Assembly (NCBI RefSeq): GCF_013114545.1
Contig: NZ_VTXI01000026.1
Coordinates: 1 to 60,238 of the forward strand
Length of the DNA: 60,238 nucleotides
Direction: 5' to 3'
From: Vibrio sp. RE86
GTDB taxonomy: Bacteria; Pseudomonadota; Gammaproteobacteria; Enterobacterales; Vibrionaceae
The notes under the pieces were generated by a model that saw only the letters and a program-made list of their open reading frames with translations, ran no database searches and was not told where the DNA came from. Position 1 is the stretch's first letter. The number at the start of each line of letters is the position of its first letter. The translations under genes and the position numbers were made by a program. Positions 1 to 10,586 of this stretch are shown in pieces.

Positions 1-30
1 AAGGCGGGATAGAAGTTATCCACGAGCGGT

Positions 31-66
31 AAAAAGAAGGCCCAGTCGCTACGCGACTAGGCCTTC
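31..66 (-). terminator. Rho-independent terminator after gspB
   Basis: A GAAGGCC / GGCCTTC outer stem and an AGTCGC / GCGACT inner stem with a 3-base loop are followed, on the minus strand, by a run of T (31-35). It lies 70 bases past the gspB stop and would end the gspAB transcript. Confidence 0.8.
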
Positions 67-139
67 AAAAAGGTATTAAATGCTTCTTAACTTACAAGCA
101 TTACACTCGACGGTGACCTTTTTTATTGCCTGAAAATGA

Positions 140-907
140 CTAACCTTGCCAATCGTAGAGTGCAGGGATCTCAATCAACTCCCCTCTGAATTGAATCAAA
201 GTAGAGTGTTGTTCTATCGAAATGAGTTCGACGCCATTTTTCATAGTCTCACCCTCGTTATATTCAATGCCGTTTATTTTTACCCAGCGCTTATCTGGTC
301 GATTAGAATAAACATGAGTCTGAAAATTCATCGCCGGTAACTCTCCTGACCAACGCTCAGTCTGATGCTCTAAATAAGAGATATCATCGCGTTGAACCTG
401 ATCAACATCAGAGGTTGTCTTTATCGCACTTTCAAAGCGATGGGCTAACTCTGGTGACAGCTCAGAGAGATCCAGCCCTTTAAGCAAATCAGACTCTCTT
501 ACTTTATTGGCTGCCTTTGGCGGAGGTGCTTGCTCAGAAGCGCTTTCACTTAGACTCGCTTGCGTTGTTTGCTCTACTACCATCATGGCCGGTGGGATGA
601 AAGGTTTGTATGTCGAAACAAGCCCTTTCGGCTCAGGCCACTCTGTTACAGTAAACTCAAATGGCACTTGACTGATAATTGGTTGTTGAGATTGTTTCTC
701 AAACCAAAGGCTACGTTCTTCATGATAAGTTTTTACAGCCATAGCCACAGCAACACCCAATGGAACAGATAGAGCAAGTAGTACTAAAGAGACCAATTTT
801 GTCTGTCTAGGAAGCTCTACTTGAGCCGGATAGTAACTGACGGCATAAGGTGCTGATGCGTTATATTGTGATTCAGAGCTCTCTAATGCTCTCATGACCT
901 TAGACAT
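140..907 (-). CDS. gspB: Type II secretion accessory protein GspB (ExeB-like)
   Basis: Inner-membrane partner of the GspA ATPase. In Aeromonas the ExeA-ExeB complex helps assemble the type II secretion secretin through the peptidoglycan. The 255-residue protein has a short cytoplasmic start, one membrane segment at about residues 38-57, a Pro/Glu-rich periplasmic linker, and a C-terminal domain (about 193-255) with the GspB-type stretch VYSNRPDKRWVKINGIEY. I chose the ATG at 907 (MSKVMRAL) because it overlaps the gspA stop by one base (TAATG), which suggests translational coupling. The open frame runs further upstream, but only inside gspA. It is the last gene before the terminator at 31-66. 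The rest of the gsp operon is not in this window. Confidence 0.85.
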   Translation of the reverse strand: MSKVMRALESSESQYNASAPYAVSYYPAQVELPRQTKLVSLVLLALSVPLGVAVAMAVKTYHEERSLWFEKQSQQPIISQVPFEFTVTEWPEPKGLVSTYKPFIPPAMMVVEQTTQASLSESASEQAPPPKAANKVRESDLLKGLDLSELSPELAHRFESAIKTTSDVDQVQRDDISYLEHQTERWSGELPAMNFQTHVYSNRPDKRWVKINGIEYNEGETMKNGVELISIEQHSTLIQFRGELIEIPALYDWQG

Positions 908-2541
908 TAGAGTTCTCCTTGTAAGTGAGATAAGTTGGGGCTGTCCATCTGAGACATTTTCTCCAACAGACGTAACGTTTGCTCCCCAGCAATGCCATCC
1001 GCCGTTAATCCTTGCCAACGCTGAAACAGCTCAACTTTGTGTTTCAAAGCTGCATCATAAGTCGAAGTATCAGATTCAGGTTTACCTAAGGCAAAAGAGA
1101 GGTGTTTATCTAGCAAGCGTACGGGTTCACCTTGCATGCCTGATTGCAGTGTATCATTCCAGTAGGTTTTCCATATACTAATGTACTGACCTTCCCAAAC
1201 CGTATTCAGCCATTGCTTATCAAACTCAATCAGCTTGTTCTCAGCAAGCAACTGAACACGAGAGTCTGAAACTCCGCTCAAAACGGCATAACGTTCCTGA
1301 CCATCAACATTCAGCAACAATACACTCGGTACATCTTGCTCCATAAGTTGTTCTAGCGTCGCTTGTGACTGCTCACAATGGAACAGTGAGCTGACATCAC
1401 TCAAGCACTGTTTATCTAATATCGTTGCTCTATAACCCCAGACTTTATATAGGTCAGCAATCGCCACCTTTCGGTCATCGACTCGCTCAAGAATCTTTGT
1501 CAATTCACTTGGAAAAACCAACTTTTGAATGTTTTCTTGCTCAACTTTGGGGTATTCCCCTTTTAGATACCCAACAAAGAAAGGCTTAACAAATTGAGGG
1601 GTATAGACGTAAGCACCAACAGACAAAGCAGCCGCAAACGCCACTGAGACAAATTTAGAAACAAATCGAACTGCACTCTCTTTAGGTTGAGTAGAAACAC
1701 TGGATAAAGGAGCACTCGATAGAATGGCACTTGTTTGAAAGCTCATGACTTCATTGCATGCAGCTTCCACGGTAGATGCCGAAAGCACTTTTTCACCGAG
1801 ACTGTATGCACGTTTTAAACTTGCATCACAGACTAAATTAATCAAACGTGGGATACCATGCGCCTGCTGGGCTATATACTTAATCGATTGAGATGGAAAT
1901 AGCTCTGGGGATCCACCAGCTAGTGATAATCGAAACTTAATATAGTCTCGGGTTTCATCTTGGTTTAGAGGCAATAAGTGATAACGCCCTGTCATTCTTT
2001 GTGCAAGCTGCCTCAGTTGAGGCATTTGCAACTTTTGCTGCAATTCAGGCTGACCGATCAGAAGAACTTTCAGCAATTTTTGACTTTCAGTTTCAAGGTT
2101 GGTTAACAGCCTTAATTGCTCGAGAACTTCGGCAGACAGGTGCTGTGCTTCATCAATAACTAATAGAGTTTGAATACGATTTGCATGGTTGCTTAAAAGG
2201 AACTGATAAATGGTTTGATTTAGCTGCTTTAGCGACGAACGAGGTTCATAAGTCAGGTCAAACTCATCACATATCGCCTCTAGTAACTCAGTGTTGGAGA
2301 AAGTAGGGTTAAGAATCAGTCCCGCTCGAACATTTTCACTCAATGTTTTAAGTATAGACTTAGCGATCGTCGTTTTACCGGTCCCGACTTCACCGGTTAA
2401 CATCGCAAAACCGCCTCCTTCTCCAAGCCCGGCTTGAAGCTGAAAAATAGCTTCTTTATGACGACGACTTTGATAGAGAAAACGAGAGTTAGGCACAATC
2501 GAAAATGGCAATTCTGTTAGCGCAAAATGTTGCAGGTACAT
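907..2541 (-). CDS. gspA: Type II secretion ATPase GspA (ExeA-like), peptidoglycan-binding
   Basis: AAA+ ATPase that works with GspB to fit the GspD secretin into the cell wall. The N-terminal half is an ExeA-type ATPase: Walker A GEVGTGKTT at about residues 50-58 and Walker B LLVIDE at about 126-131. One membrane segment (about 297-314) leads to a periplasmic part ending in a PG_binding_1-like domain (about 475-535, with FQRWQGLTADGIAGEQTLRLL). At 544 residues the length fits ExeA. I chose the ATG at 2541 (MYLQHFALTELPF), where ExeA proteins normally begin. Translation could extend 24 residues upstream, but that stretch does not look like the family. The gene is divergent from cca. Confidence 0.88.
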   Translation of the reverse strand: MYLQHFALTELPFSIVPNSRFLYQSRRHKEAIFQLQAGLGEGGGFAMLTGEVGTGKTTIAKSILKTLSENVRAGLILNPTFSNTELLEAICDEFDLTYEPRSSLKQLNQTIYQFLLSNHANRIQTLLVIDEAQHLSAEVLEQLRLLTNLETESQKLLKVLLIGQPELQQKLQMPQLRQLAQRMTGRYHLLPLNQDETRDYIKFRLSLAGGSPELFPSQSIKYIAQQAHGIPRLINLVCDASLKRAYSLGEKVLSASTVEAACNEVMSFQTSAILSSAPLSSVSTQPKESAVRFVSKFVSVAFAAALSVGAYVYTPQFVKPFFVGYLKGEYPKVEQENIQKLVFPSELTKILERVDDRKVAIADLYKVWGYRATILDKQCLSDVSSLFHCEQSQATLEQLMEQDVPSVLLLNVDGQERYAVLSGVSDSRVQLLAENKLIEFDKQWLNTVWEGQYISIWKTYWNDTLQSGMQGEPVRLLDKHLSFALGKPESDTSTYDAALKHKVELFQRWQGLTADGIAGEQTLRLLEKMSQMDSPNLSHLQGEL

Positions 2542-2629
2542 ACTTCTCGTCTCTGGGAATTTCTTGTTAAGAAAAGTACCATTACTCACATAATTAGCCA
2601 ATGGCAATATCACTAAAAGGGGTTCAAAG

Positions 2630-3841
2630 GTGCAAAGATACCTTGTAGGCGGCGCTGTTCGCGATCAGCTATTGAATATTGATGTCTATGACAAAGACTG
2701 GGTCGTTGTTGGTGCTACACCAGAAGAACTCATCAAGCAAGGTTACACGGCAGTCGGAAAAGACTTTCCCGTATTCCTTCACCCAAAAACAAAAGAGGAA
2801 CATGCCCTTGCTCGAACCGAGCGTAAAGTTGGTCAGGGGTATACTGGGTTTGAGTGTTACTTTGCCGCCGACGTTACCTTAGAAGAGGATCTACTTCGCC
2901 GAGATCTGACCATCAACGCCATGGCTCAAGATCCACAAGGCAACCTCATCGATCCTTATAATGGACAGCAAGATCTCAACGATCGAGTATTACGTCACGT
3001 ATCTGAGGCGTTTACTGAAGATCCTCTACGCGTGCTGCGTGTTGCTCGCTTTGCCGCTAAGCTTGATCATTTGGGGTTTAACGTTGCACCTGAAACGTTG
3101 AACTTAATGCGTGAGATCGCCGATTCTGGTGAGTTAGAGCACCTCACTCCCGAGCGTATTTGGCAAGAGTGGCACAAATCTCTTTCAACCCAGAACCCTC
3201 AAGTATTCTTATCCGTACTGCGTGACTGTGGTGCACTAAAGGTTGTTCTTCCTGAACTAGATGCTTTGTTCGGTGTTCCTCAACCGGAAAAGTGGCACCC
3301 AGAAATCGATACCGGCATTCACACGCTAATGGTTGCCAAGCAAGCAGCGAAGCTCAGTCACTCTCTCCCTGTGCGCTTTGCCTCTCAAGTGCATGATCTG
3401 GGTAAAGGCATCACACCTGAATCGGAATGGCCGAGTCATAAGATGCACTGCCACACTGGACTTAAGTTAATCAAAAAGCTTTGCGACCGTGTACGTGTGC
3501 CGAATGAGTTCCGAGATCTGGCGCTAATGGTCTGCGAGCAACACTCAAATATCCATAGAGCGGCTGAGCTTCGACCTGAAACCAAACTCAAAGTACTCAA
3601 TAAGTTCGACGTTTGGCGTAAACCAGAACGTCTAGAAGATATTCTACTCTGCTGCATGGCTGATAGCCGAGGTCGAACAGGCTTTGAAGATATTGAATAC
3701 CCGCAGAAAGCGCTTTTTGAGCAAGCTTATCAGGCAGCTTTAGCGGTGAATGTACAAGACATTATCAAAGATGGTTTTAAAGGTGCGGATATTCGTACTG
3801 AAATGGAAAAACGCAGAATTGAGGCTATTCGAGGAGCTTGA
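2630..3841 (+). CDS. cca: Multifunctional CCA-adding tRNA nucleotidyltransferase
   Basis: Adds or repairs the CCA 3' end of tRNAs without a template and, in the gammaproteobacterial long form, has extra 2',3'-cyclic phosphodiesterase and phosphatase activity. The 403-residue protein has the class II nucleotidyltransferase start YLVGGAVRDQLL with its acidic pair (DVYDKDW), and a C-terminal HD domain with the motif HDLGKG around residue 256, marking the long form. The start codon is GTG at 2630, preceded by AAGGGG. This gives MQRYLVGG, matching the family start. It is monocistronic and divergent from gspA, with a gap of about 90 bases. Confidence 0.95.
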   Translation: MQRYLVGGAVRDQLLNIDVYDKDWVVVGATPEELIKQGYTAVGKDFPVFLHPKTKEEHALARTERKVGQGYTGFECYFAADVTLEEDLLRRDLTINAMAQDPQGNLIDPYNGQQDLNDRVLRHVSEAFTEDPLRVLRVARFAAKLDHLGFNVAPETLNLMREIADSGELEHLTPERIWQEWHKSLSTQNPQVFLSVLRDCGALKVVLPELDALFGVPQPEKWHPEIDTGIHTLMVAKQAAKLSHSLPVRFASQVHDLGKGITPESEWPSHKMHCHTGLKLIKKLCDRVRVPNEFRDLALMVCEQHSNIHRAAELRPETKLKVLNKFDVWRKPERLEDILLCCMADSRGRTGFEDIEYPQKALFEQAYQAALAVNVQDIIKDGFKGADIRTEMEKRRIEAIRGA

Positions 3842-3951
3842 ACGACAGTCATCATCCTCAAGAGTGAGGAATGAATTGGGGATCTCTTGAAGCGACCTGA
3901 GTGATTGAGGAGATTCCCTACTCTCTCCTGCGTCGCTCTATGGAATGACGA
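3842..3951. repeat. Vibrio-type palindromic intergenic repeat
   Basis: An imperfect palindrome. The left arm holds GGGGATCTC and the right arm GAGATTCCC, and the right end reads TATGGAATGACGA. The right half (3910-3951) is closely matched at 59912-59949, sharing GAGATTCCCT, CGTCG and TCTATGGAAT. No coding potential is visible. Confidence 0.6.
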
Positions 3952-3960
3952 ATTTTAGGC

Positions 3961-3990
3961 AAAAAAATGCCCCGCATAAGCGAGGCATTC
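3961..3990 (-). terminator. Rho-independent terminator of eno
   Basis: On the minus strand an AATGCC..CGC stem with a TTAT loop is followed by seven T (3961-3967). It lies about 30 bases past the eno stop. Confidence 0.85.
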
Positions 3991-4018
3991 AAAGCTTAGA
4001 TTAATAATCTACTAGAGA

Positions 4019-5317
<1,299 letters not shown>

Positions 5318-5394
5318 TGAATGTTTCCTTCTCGTTGAATATATAATGTCAAAACTAAGAGCAGCAGCACGACTAACGCTACTGCCCGTATCCT

Positions 5395-7035
5395 TTACTT
5401 CTCTAATTCGCCGCGTTGGTATTCACCAGCCGCTTTCACGAAACCTGCAAATAGTGGGTGACCATCGCGAGGCGTTGAAGTGAACTCTGGGTGGAATTGA
5501 GCCGCTACAAACCATGGGTGAGCTGGGTTCTCAATAACTTCTACCAGTTTCTTGTCTGCAGATAGACCCGATACTTTTAGGCCCGTTTTTTCAATCTGTG
5601 GACGAAGAACGTTGTTCACTTCGTAACGGTGACGGTGACGTTCATGGATTGTCGCGTTACCGTATAGCTCACGAGCTTTAGTCCCTTTCTCTAGGTGACA
5701 TAGCTGTGAACCAAGACGCATAGTACCACCAAGGTCAGAGGTTTCAGTACGTTCTTCAACTTTACCTTCACCATCAACCCACTCAGTGATTAGACCAACA
5801 ACTGGGTACTTCGTCTCTTTGTTAAATTCTGTTGAGTGTGCACCTTCCATACCCGCAACGTTACGCGCGTATTCGATAAGTGCTACTTGCATGCCTAGAC
5901 AGATACCTAGGTAAGGTACTTTGTTTTCACGAGCGTATTTTGCTGCAAGGATCTTACCTTCAACACCACGGTCGCCAAAACCACCAGGAACAAGGATTGC
6001 GTCAAGGTCAGCCAGTGCTTCGTCACCTTTTGACTCAACATCTTGCGAATCTACGTATTTGATCTTCACGCTTAGACGGTTCTTAAGACCTGCGTGCTTC
6101 AGAGCTTCGTTCACTGACTTGTATGCGTCTGGTAGTTCAATGTACTTACCAACCATACCGATAGTCACTTCACCCGTTGGGTTCGCTTCTTCGTAGATTA
6201 CTTGTTCCCACTCAGACAGATCAGCTTCAGGAGCTGTAATGCCAAAGCGTGTACATACTAGGTCATCTAGACCTTGAGATTTGATTAGTTGAGGGATCTT
6301 GTAGATTGAATCTACGTCCTTCATTGAGATTACTGCTTTTTCTGAAACGTTACAGAACAGAGCAATCTTCTTACGCTCGTTCGCTGGGATCATACGATCT
6401 GAGCGACAAACTAGAATATCTGGCTGGATACCGATAGACAATAGCTCTTTTACAGAGTGCTGAGTCGGTTTGGTTTTCACTTCGCCAGCTGCTGCTAGGT
6501 AAGGAACTAGAGTTAGGTGCATGAACATTGCGCGCTCACGGCCTAGTTCAACTGCTAGCTGACGAATCGCTTCCATAAATGGTAGAGATTCGATATCACC
6601 AACCGTACCACCAACTTCAACGATCGCTACGTCGTGGCCTTCAGAACCTGCGATTACGCGGTCTTTGATTGAGTTAGTGATGTGAGGGATAACCTGAATT
6701 GTTGCGCCAAGGTAATCACCGCGACGCTCTTTTGCTAGAACGTCTGAGTAAACACGACCTGCTGTGAAGTTGTTACGCTTAGTCATCTTGGTGCGAATGA
6801 ATCGCTCGTAGTGACCAAGGTCAAGGTCAGTTTCAGCGCCATCTTCCGTAACGAACACTTCACCATGTTGAGTAGGGCTCATTGTGCCTGGGTCAACGTT
6901 GATGTAAGGGTCAAGCTTCATCATAGTCACTTTAAGACCACGAGCTTCTAGAATAGCCGCAAGAGATGCTGCTGCAATACCTTTACCTAGAGAGGATACA
7001 ACCCCGCCAGTAACAAAAATGTAATTTGTCGTCAT
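5395..7035 (-). CDS. pyrG: CTP synthase (glutamine-hydrolysing)
   Basis: Makes CTP from UTP using ATP and glutamine-derived ammonia, the last step of pyrimidine nucleotide synthesis. The 546-residue protein has the N-terminal synthetase domain (start TNYIFVTGGVVSSLGKGI; DPYINVDPGTMSP) and a C-terminal class I glutamine amidotransferase domain with the nucleophile Cys in LGICLGMQ and the His-Glu pair in AAQFHPEFTSTP. Length is normal. It is followed by eno, with no clear terminator between them. No attenuator like that of Bacillus pyrG is visible upstream. Confidence 0.98.
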   Translation of the reverse strand: MTTNYIFVTGGVVSSLGKGIAAASLAAILEARGLKVTMMKLDPYINVDPGTMSPTQHGEVFVTEDGAETDLDLGHYERFIRTKMTKRNNFTAGRVYSDVLAKERRGDYLGATIQVIPHITNSIKDRVIAGSEGHDVAIVEVGGTVGDIESLPFMEAIRQLAVELGRERAMFMHLTLVPYLAAAGEVKTKPTQHSVKELLSIGIQPDILVCRSDRMIPANERKKIALFCNVSEKAVISMKDVDSIYKIPQLIKSQGLDDLVCTRFGITAPEADLSEWEQVIYEEANPTGEVTIGMVGKYIELPDAYKSVNEALKHAGLKNRLSVKIKYVDSQDVESKGDEALADLDAILVPGGFGDRGVEGKILAAKYARENKVPYLGICLGMQVALIEYARNVAGMEGAHSTEFNKETKYPVVGLITEWVDGEGKVEERTETSDLGGTMRLGSQLCHLEKGTKARELYGNATIHERHRHRYEVNNVLRPQIEKTGLKVSGLSADKKLVEVIENPAHPWFVAAQFHPEFTSTPRDGHPLFAGFVKAAGEYQRGELEK

Positions 7036-7181
7036 GTTTAACCTGAAATTGGTTGAATGAGGGAAAATGGATTTCTTCTGGACGGGATATAAATATACCA
7101 GAAGCCCTTAACCGCCACAACGTGAAATCTATCACACTGCAATTTTTTATTTTTTGCTTCAAATCAAATTAGAGTTGCACA

Positions 7182-7994
7182 TTAACCCCGCTTGGTTTGA
7201 TTAGCTTCTAACCGCTTCACTTCATCCCAAAAAGCATCCAACTGCTCAAGATTATAATCTGTCAGCTGTTTTCTTTGTTCAGCAACCAATCCTTCGACGG
7301 CTTTAAATCGACGCGAAAATTTAATGTTTGCCTTACCGAGCGCCACTTCTGGATCCTTTCCTAGGTGGCGCGCTAAGTTCACGGTAGCAAACAGTAAATC
7401 ACCAAGTTCAAGTTCGACTTTTTCTTCATCTGGGGAGACTTGCAGCGCCTCCTCCATGACCTCTTCAATCTCTTCTTGCACCTTGCCGACAACAGGCCCT
7501 AACGAGTCCCAATCAAACCCAAATTTAGCACACTTTTTTTGAATTTTTGTGGCACGTGAAAGAGCAGGTAGTGAAGCTGGTACAGAGTCTAGAATACTTT
7601 CTTCTGTTTTGCCTACTTGCGCCTTTTCTTTCGCTTTCTCCGCTTCCCAATTGGCATTGATTTGCTCATCACTTTCAAACTGAGTATCAGAAAAAACATG
7701 CGGGTGACGACGAGTCAGCTTCTCATTAACAGTTTCTACCACCTCAGAGAAATCAAACAGGTCTTGCTCTTTTGCCAACTGACTATAGAAGATTACTTGG
7801 AACAATAAGTCACCTAACTCTTCTTTTAAATTAGTCCAATCTCGGTTTTGAATCGCATCAACGACCTCGTAAGTTTCTTCAATCGTATGCGGAACAATAG
7901 TGTCAAAACTCTGCTTCAAATCCCACGGACAACCACCCTCTGGGTCACGCAGCTTCGCCATGATCTGTTCTAACTGTTCAATTGGGTGACTCAT
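7182..7994 (-). CDS. mazG: Nucleoside triphosphate pyrophosphohydrolase MazG
   Basis: Hydrolyses NTPs and dNTPs to monophosphates. In E. coli it limits (p)ppGpp build-up and removes aberrant nucleotides. The 270-residue protein has two tandem MazG folds, each with an EExxE/ExxD-type metal motif: EELGDLLFQVIFYSQLA in the first and ELGDLLFATVNLARHLG in the second. The start MSHPIEQLEQIMAKLRDPE is typical. It lies downstream of relA on the same strand, the common relA-mazG neighbourhood. Here a 302-base gap with a terminator and a palindromic repeat separates them, so it is probably transcribed on its own. Confidence 0.95.
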   Translation of the reverse strand: MSHPIEQLEQIMAKLRDPEGGCPWDLKQSFDTIVPHTIEETYEVVDAIQNRDWTNLKEELGDLLFQVIFYSQLAKEQDLFDFSEVVETVNEKLTRRHPHVFSDTQFESDEQINANWEAEKAKEKAQVGKTEESILDSVPASLPALSRATKIQKKCAKFGFDWDSLGPVVGKVQEEIEEVMEEALQVSPDEEKVELELGDLLFATVNLARHLGKDPEVALGKANIKFSRRFKAVEGLVAEQRKQLTDYNLEQLDAFWDEVKRLEANQTKRG

Positions 7995-8050
7995 TGTTCT
8001 TTTCCTATTGTTCTGTTCAATTGCTTAAATCTAAATCTTTTCTTAAAACT

Positions 8051-8083
8051 AAAAAAGGTGAGCAGTAAAAACCACTCACCTTT
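8051..8083 (-). terminator. Rho-independent terminator downstream of relA
   Basis: On the minus strand an AAAGGTGAG / CTCACCTTT stem is followed by a T run (8051-8056). It lies about 210 bases past the relA stop, beyond a palindromic repeat. Confidence 0.75.
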
Positions 8084-8177
8084 CATTTCTATCTGTCATC
8101 TTCACGAATGAAACTAGAAGTGACTCCCCATCACGTTCGTCCCTCACTGTAAGGAATAACCACATTCATTTTTACTA

Positions 8178-8290
8178 AGTAGTTGGTTCTTCTAGCAAGG
8201 CAGTAAACTTATGAGACTCCTGAGCATAGCTTGCCTATGTGATGGAGCGATATAAGTGCAACTAACGCCGCTAGAAAGCCAAATACGACG
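8178..8290. repeat. Vibrio-type palindromic repeat, copy 1
   Basis: An imperfect palindrome: the left arm TTGGTTCTTCTAGC pairs with a right arm ending GCTAGAAAGCCAAATACGAC, around a centre GAGCATAG..CTATGTGAT. The same layout, with the shared centre and the CAAATAcGAC-like right end, recurs at 19633-19743. Confidence 0.55.
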
Positions 8291-8296
8291 TAAAAA

Positions 8297-10516
8297 CTAG
8301 CCGAGGCGCTTGACGCTCATAACATCCTTAATTTGCTCTACACGCTTAGAAACACGCGTAAGAATGTCTACGCTTGTTACCTCTAAATCAAAGTCCATGA
8401 TCGACATTTGCGTGCGGTAGTCGACACGGCTCTTCATGCTGGTGATCTTAATTTTCTCATTGGCATACAGAGTAGTGATGTCTTTAAGTAGCCCACCGCG
8501 TTCCATTGCTTCTACACGTACTGTAATGATGTAGGAACCCACAAAACCGCTGCCCCATACCGTATCGATAATACGTTCCGCGGCATGATGTCTGAGCTCT
8601 TCTAGCTGCTCACAATCTGCGCGGTGAACTGAGATACCACGACCTTGAGTAATGTAGCCCGCGATGTCGTCCCCCGGAATAGGCTGGCAGCAACGAGCAA
8701 GGTGCGTCATAAGGTTATCAACACCTTCAACTACGACTGCATCTTTCTTAGGTCGGCTTTGTGCAGGCGTCTTGTTACCTGCCTCTTTAAGCTTTTCTAA
8801 CGCTTGTTGATCTTCTTCTTCCGCGGTTGGCTTATTCACCAGTGCATTAATATGGTTAATGATCTGGTTGATACGTAAATCACCACTGCCAACCCCAACA
8901 TAAAGCTCATCTGGGGTGTTCATGTTGAAGCGCTTGAGGCCATAGTGCTCAGCATCTTTTAGCGTAGCACCAATTTTAGTCAGCTCTTGCTCTAAGATTT
9001 CACGACCCGCTTCTAGGTTCTTCTCACGGCTTTGAGCACGGAACCATGCGTTGATCTTGGCACGAGCACGGCTAGAAGTGACGAAACCTGTCGTTGGGTT
9101 TAACCAGTCGCGTGATGGGTTTGGCTCTTTAGCAGTAATGATCTCAACTTGATCACCCATTGTCAGTTTATGAGTGAACGGAACAATACGACCCGCCACT
9201 TTTGCGCCGATACAGCGGTGACCAACCATTGAGTGAATATGGTAAGCGAAATCAAGTGGCGTCGCGCCCATAGGCAAATCGACTACGTCACCACGCGGCG
9301 TAAACGCATAAACTCGGTCATCAAACACTTGGCTTCGAACTTCATCAAGCATTTCACCTGAATCAGACATTTCTTCTTGCCAATCAAGTAGCTTACGTAG
9401 CCAAGTAATTTTCTCATCGTAACCACTACGGCCGCCGCCACCTTCTTTGTATTTCCAGTGAGCAGCTACACCGAGTTCAGAATCTTCGTGCATGTCTTTA
9501 GTACGAATCTGAATCTCGATGGTTTTGCCTTCAGGGCCAAGAATAACGGTATGGATAGACTGGTAACCATTTGGCTTAGGGTTTGCCACATAATCATCAA
9601 ATTCGCTAGGAAGATGCTTATATTTGGTATGGACGGTACCTAGCGCGGCGTAACAGTCTTGCAATTTATCAGCAATGATACGCACTGCACGCACATCAAA
9701 GAGCTCATCAAATGCTAAGCCTTTCTTCTGCATTTTGCGCCAGATACTGTAGATGTGTTTTGGACGGCCACTCACTTCAGCATTAATCGATGAAGTCTTC
9801 ATTTCAGACGTTAAATCATCGACAAAGTCGGTAATGTACTGCTCGCGAACAATACGCCTCTCAGAGAGTTGCTTGGCGATTTGTTTATAGGTATCAGGTT
9901 GTTGGTAACGGAATGCGTAGTCTTCCATCTCCCATTTAAGCTGACCAATACCGAGGCGGTTTGCGAGTGGAGCATAGATATTGGCACACTCTTTTGCGGC
10001 CGCTTGGCGAACTTCTTCTGGCGCTTGCTTAACTTCAACCAGATTGGCGATTCGCTCTGCCAGTTTGATGATAACGCAGCGGAAGTCATCCACCATGGCT
10101 AATAACATGCGTCGAACGTTATCGACTTGCGCAGACGCTGCACTGCCTTCCATGGTGATGTTAAGTTGGCCAAGAGCTGCCATCTCTTCCACGCCATCAA
10201 TCAACTTTATGATCTCTTTACCGAAGTCTTCTTCGAATTGTACACGATCATAAGCTCCGTTACTGACTAACGGGAACAACAAAGCAGCGACTAATGTTGC
10301 TTTATCCATAGATAGAGTGATCAGAATTTCGATCATTTCTCGGCCACGCCATAACAGCAATGGGCCTTCTTCGTTGTCCTGAAGGATCACTTCAGCACGT
10401 TGGTAAACTTCTTTTAAGCGCTTGGCGATTTTCGCATCTTGGTTGAGGCTAGCAATCCACTTATCTAGCTCAAACTGTTCGTCTTGGTTTAAATGTGCGC
10501 TTCTTACCGCAACCAT
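8297..10516 (-). CDS. relA: GTP pyrophosphokinase RelA ((p)ppGpp synthetase I)
   Basis: Ribosome-associated enzyme that makes (p)ppGpp when uncharged tRNA enters the A site, triggering the stringent response. The 739-residue protein has the RelA/SpoT order: a degenerate HD region at the N-terminus, the synthetase domain (RPKHIYSIWRKMQKK; DVRAVRI; PNGYQSIHT), a TGS domain (VYAFTPRGDVVDLPMGATPL), a Cys/His zinc-finger-like stretch (LARCCQPIPGDDI) and a C-terminal ACT domain. The first region lacks the HDxxED catalytic motif of SpoT, which is usual for the synthetase-only RelA. It is downstream of rlmD by 70 bases. Confidence 0.97.
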   Translation of the reverse strand: MVAVRSAHLNQDEQFELDKWIASLNQDAKIAKRLKEVYQRAEVILQDNEEGPLLLWRGREMIEILITLSMDKATLVAALLFPLVSNGAYDRVQFEEDFGKEIIKLIDGVEEMAALGQLNITMEGSAASAQVDNVRRMLLAMVDDFRCVIIKLAERIANLVEVKQAPEEVRQAAAKECANIYAPLANRLGIGQLKWEMEDYAFRYQQPDTYKQIAKQLSERRIVREQYITDFVDDLTSEMKTSSINAEVSGRPKHIYSIWRKMQKKGLAFDELFDVRAVRIIADKLQDCYAALGTVHTKYKHLPSEFDDYVANPKPNGYQSIHTVILGPEGKTIEIQIRTKDMHEDSELGVAAHWKYKEGGGGRSGYDEKITWLRKLLDWQEEMSDSGEMLDEVRSQVFDDRVYAFTPRGDVVDLPMGATPLDFAYHIHSMVGHRCIGAKVAGRIVPFTHKLTMGDQVEIITAKEPNPSRDWLNPTTGFVTSSRARAKINAWFRAQSREKNLEAGREILEQELTKIGATLKDAEHYGLKRFNMNTPDELYVGVGSGDLRINQIINHINALVNKPTAEEEDQQALEKLKEAGNKTPAQSRPKKDAVVVEGVDNLMTHLARCCQPIPGDDIAGYITQGRGISVHRADCEQLEELRHHAAERIIDTVWGSGFVGSYIITVRVEAMERGGLLKDITTLYANEKIKITSMKSRVDYRTQMSIMDFDLEVTSVDILTRVSKRVEQIKDVMSVKRLG

Positions 10517-10586
10517 TATTTTCGTCCTGTTATATTTCTTATAGTCACTGATTCTTGATGAGGTTCACGGCACCCAGAGTCAGTCG

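Larger units (their letters stand above)
7995..8296. other. relA-mazG intergenic region
   Basis: No gene is visible. From left to right it holds the start region of mazG, the relA terminator (8051-8083), a stretch at about 8100-8165 that may be a diverged palindromic repeat, and a second palindromic repeat (8178-8290) reaching almost to the relA stop codon. Confidence 0.6.

Noticed and set aside
8100..8165. A third member of the 3842-3951 repeat family
   Set aside because: Some words agree (ACTCCC, TTCGTC, GGAATAAC), but the arms do not pair well; the likeness is too weak to call.
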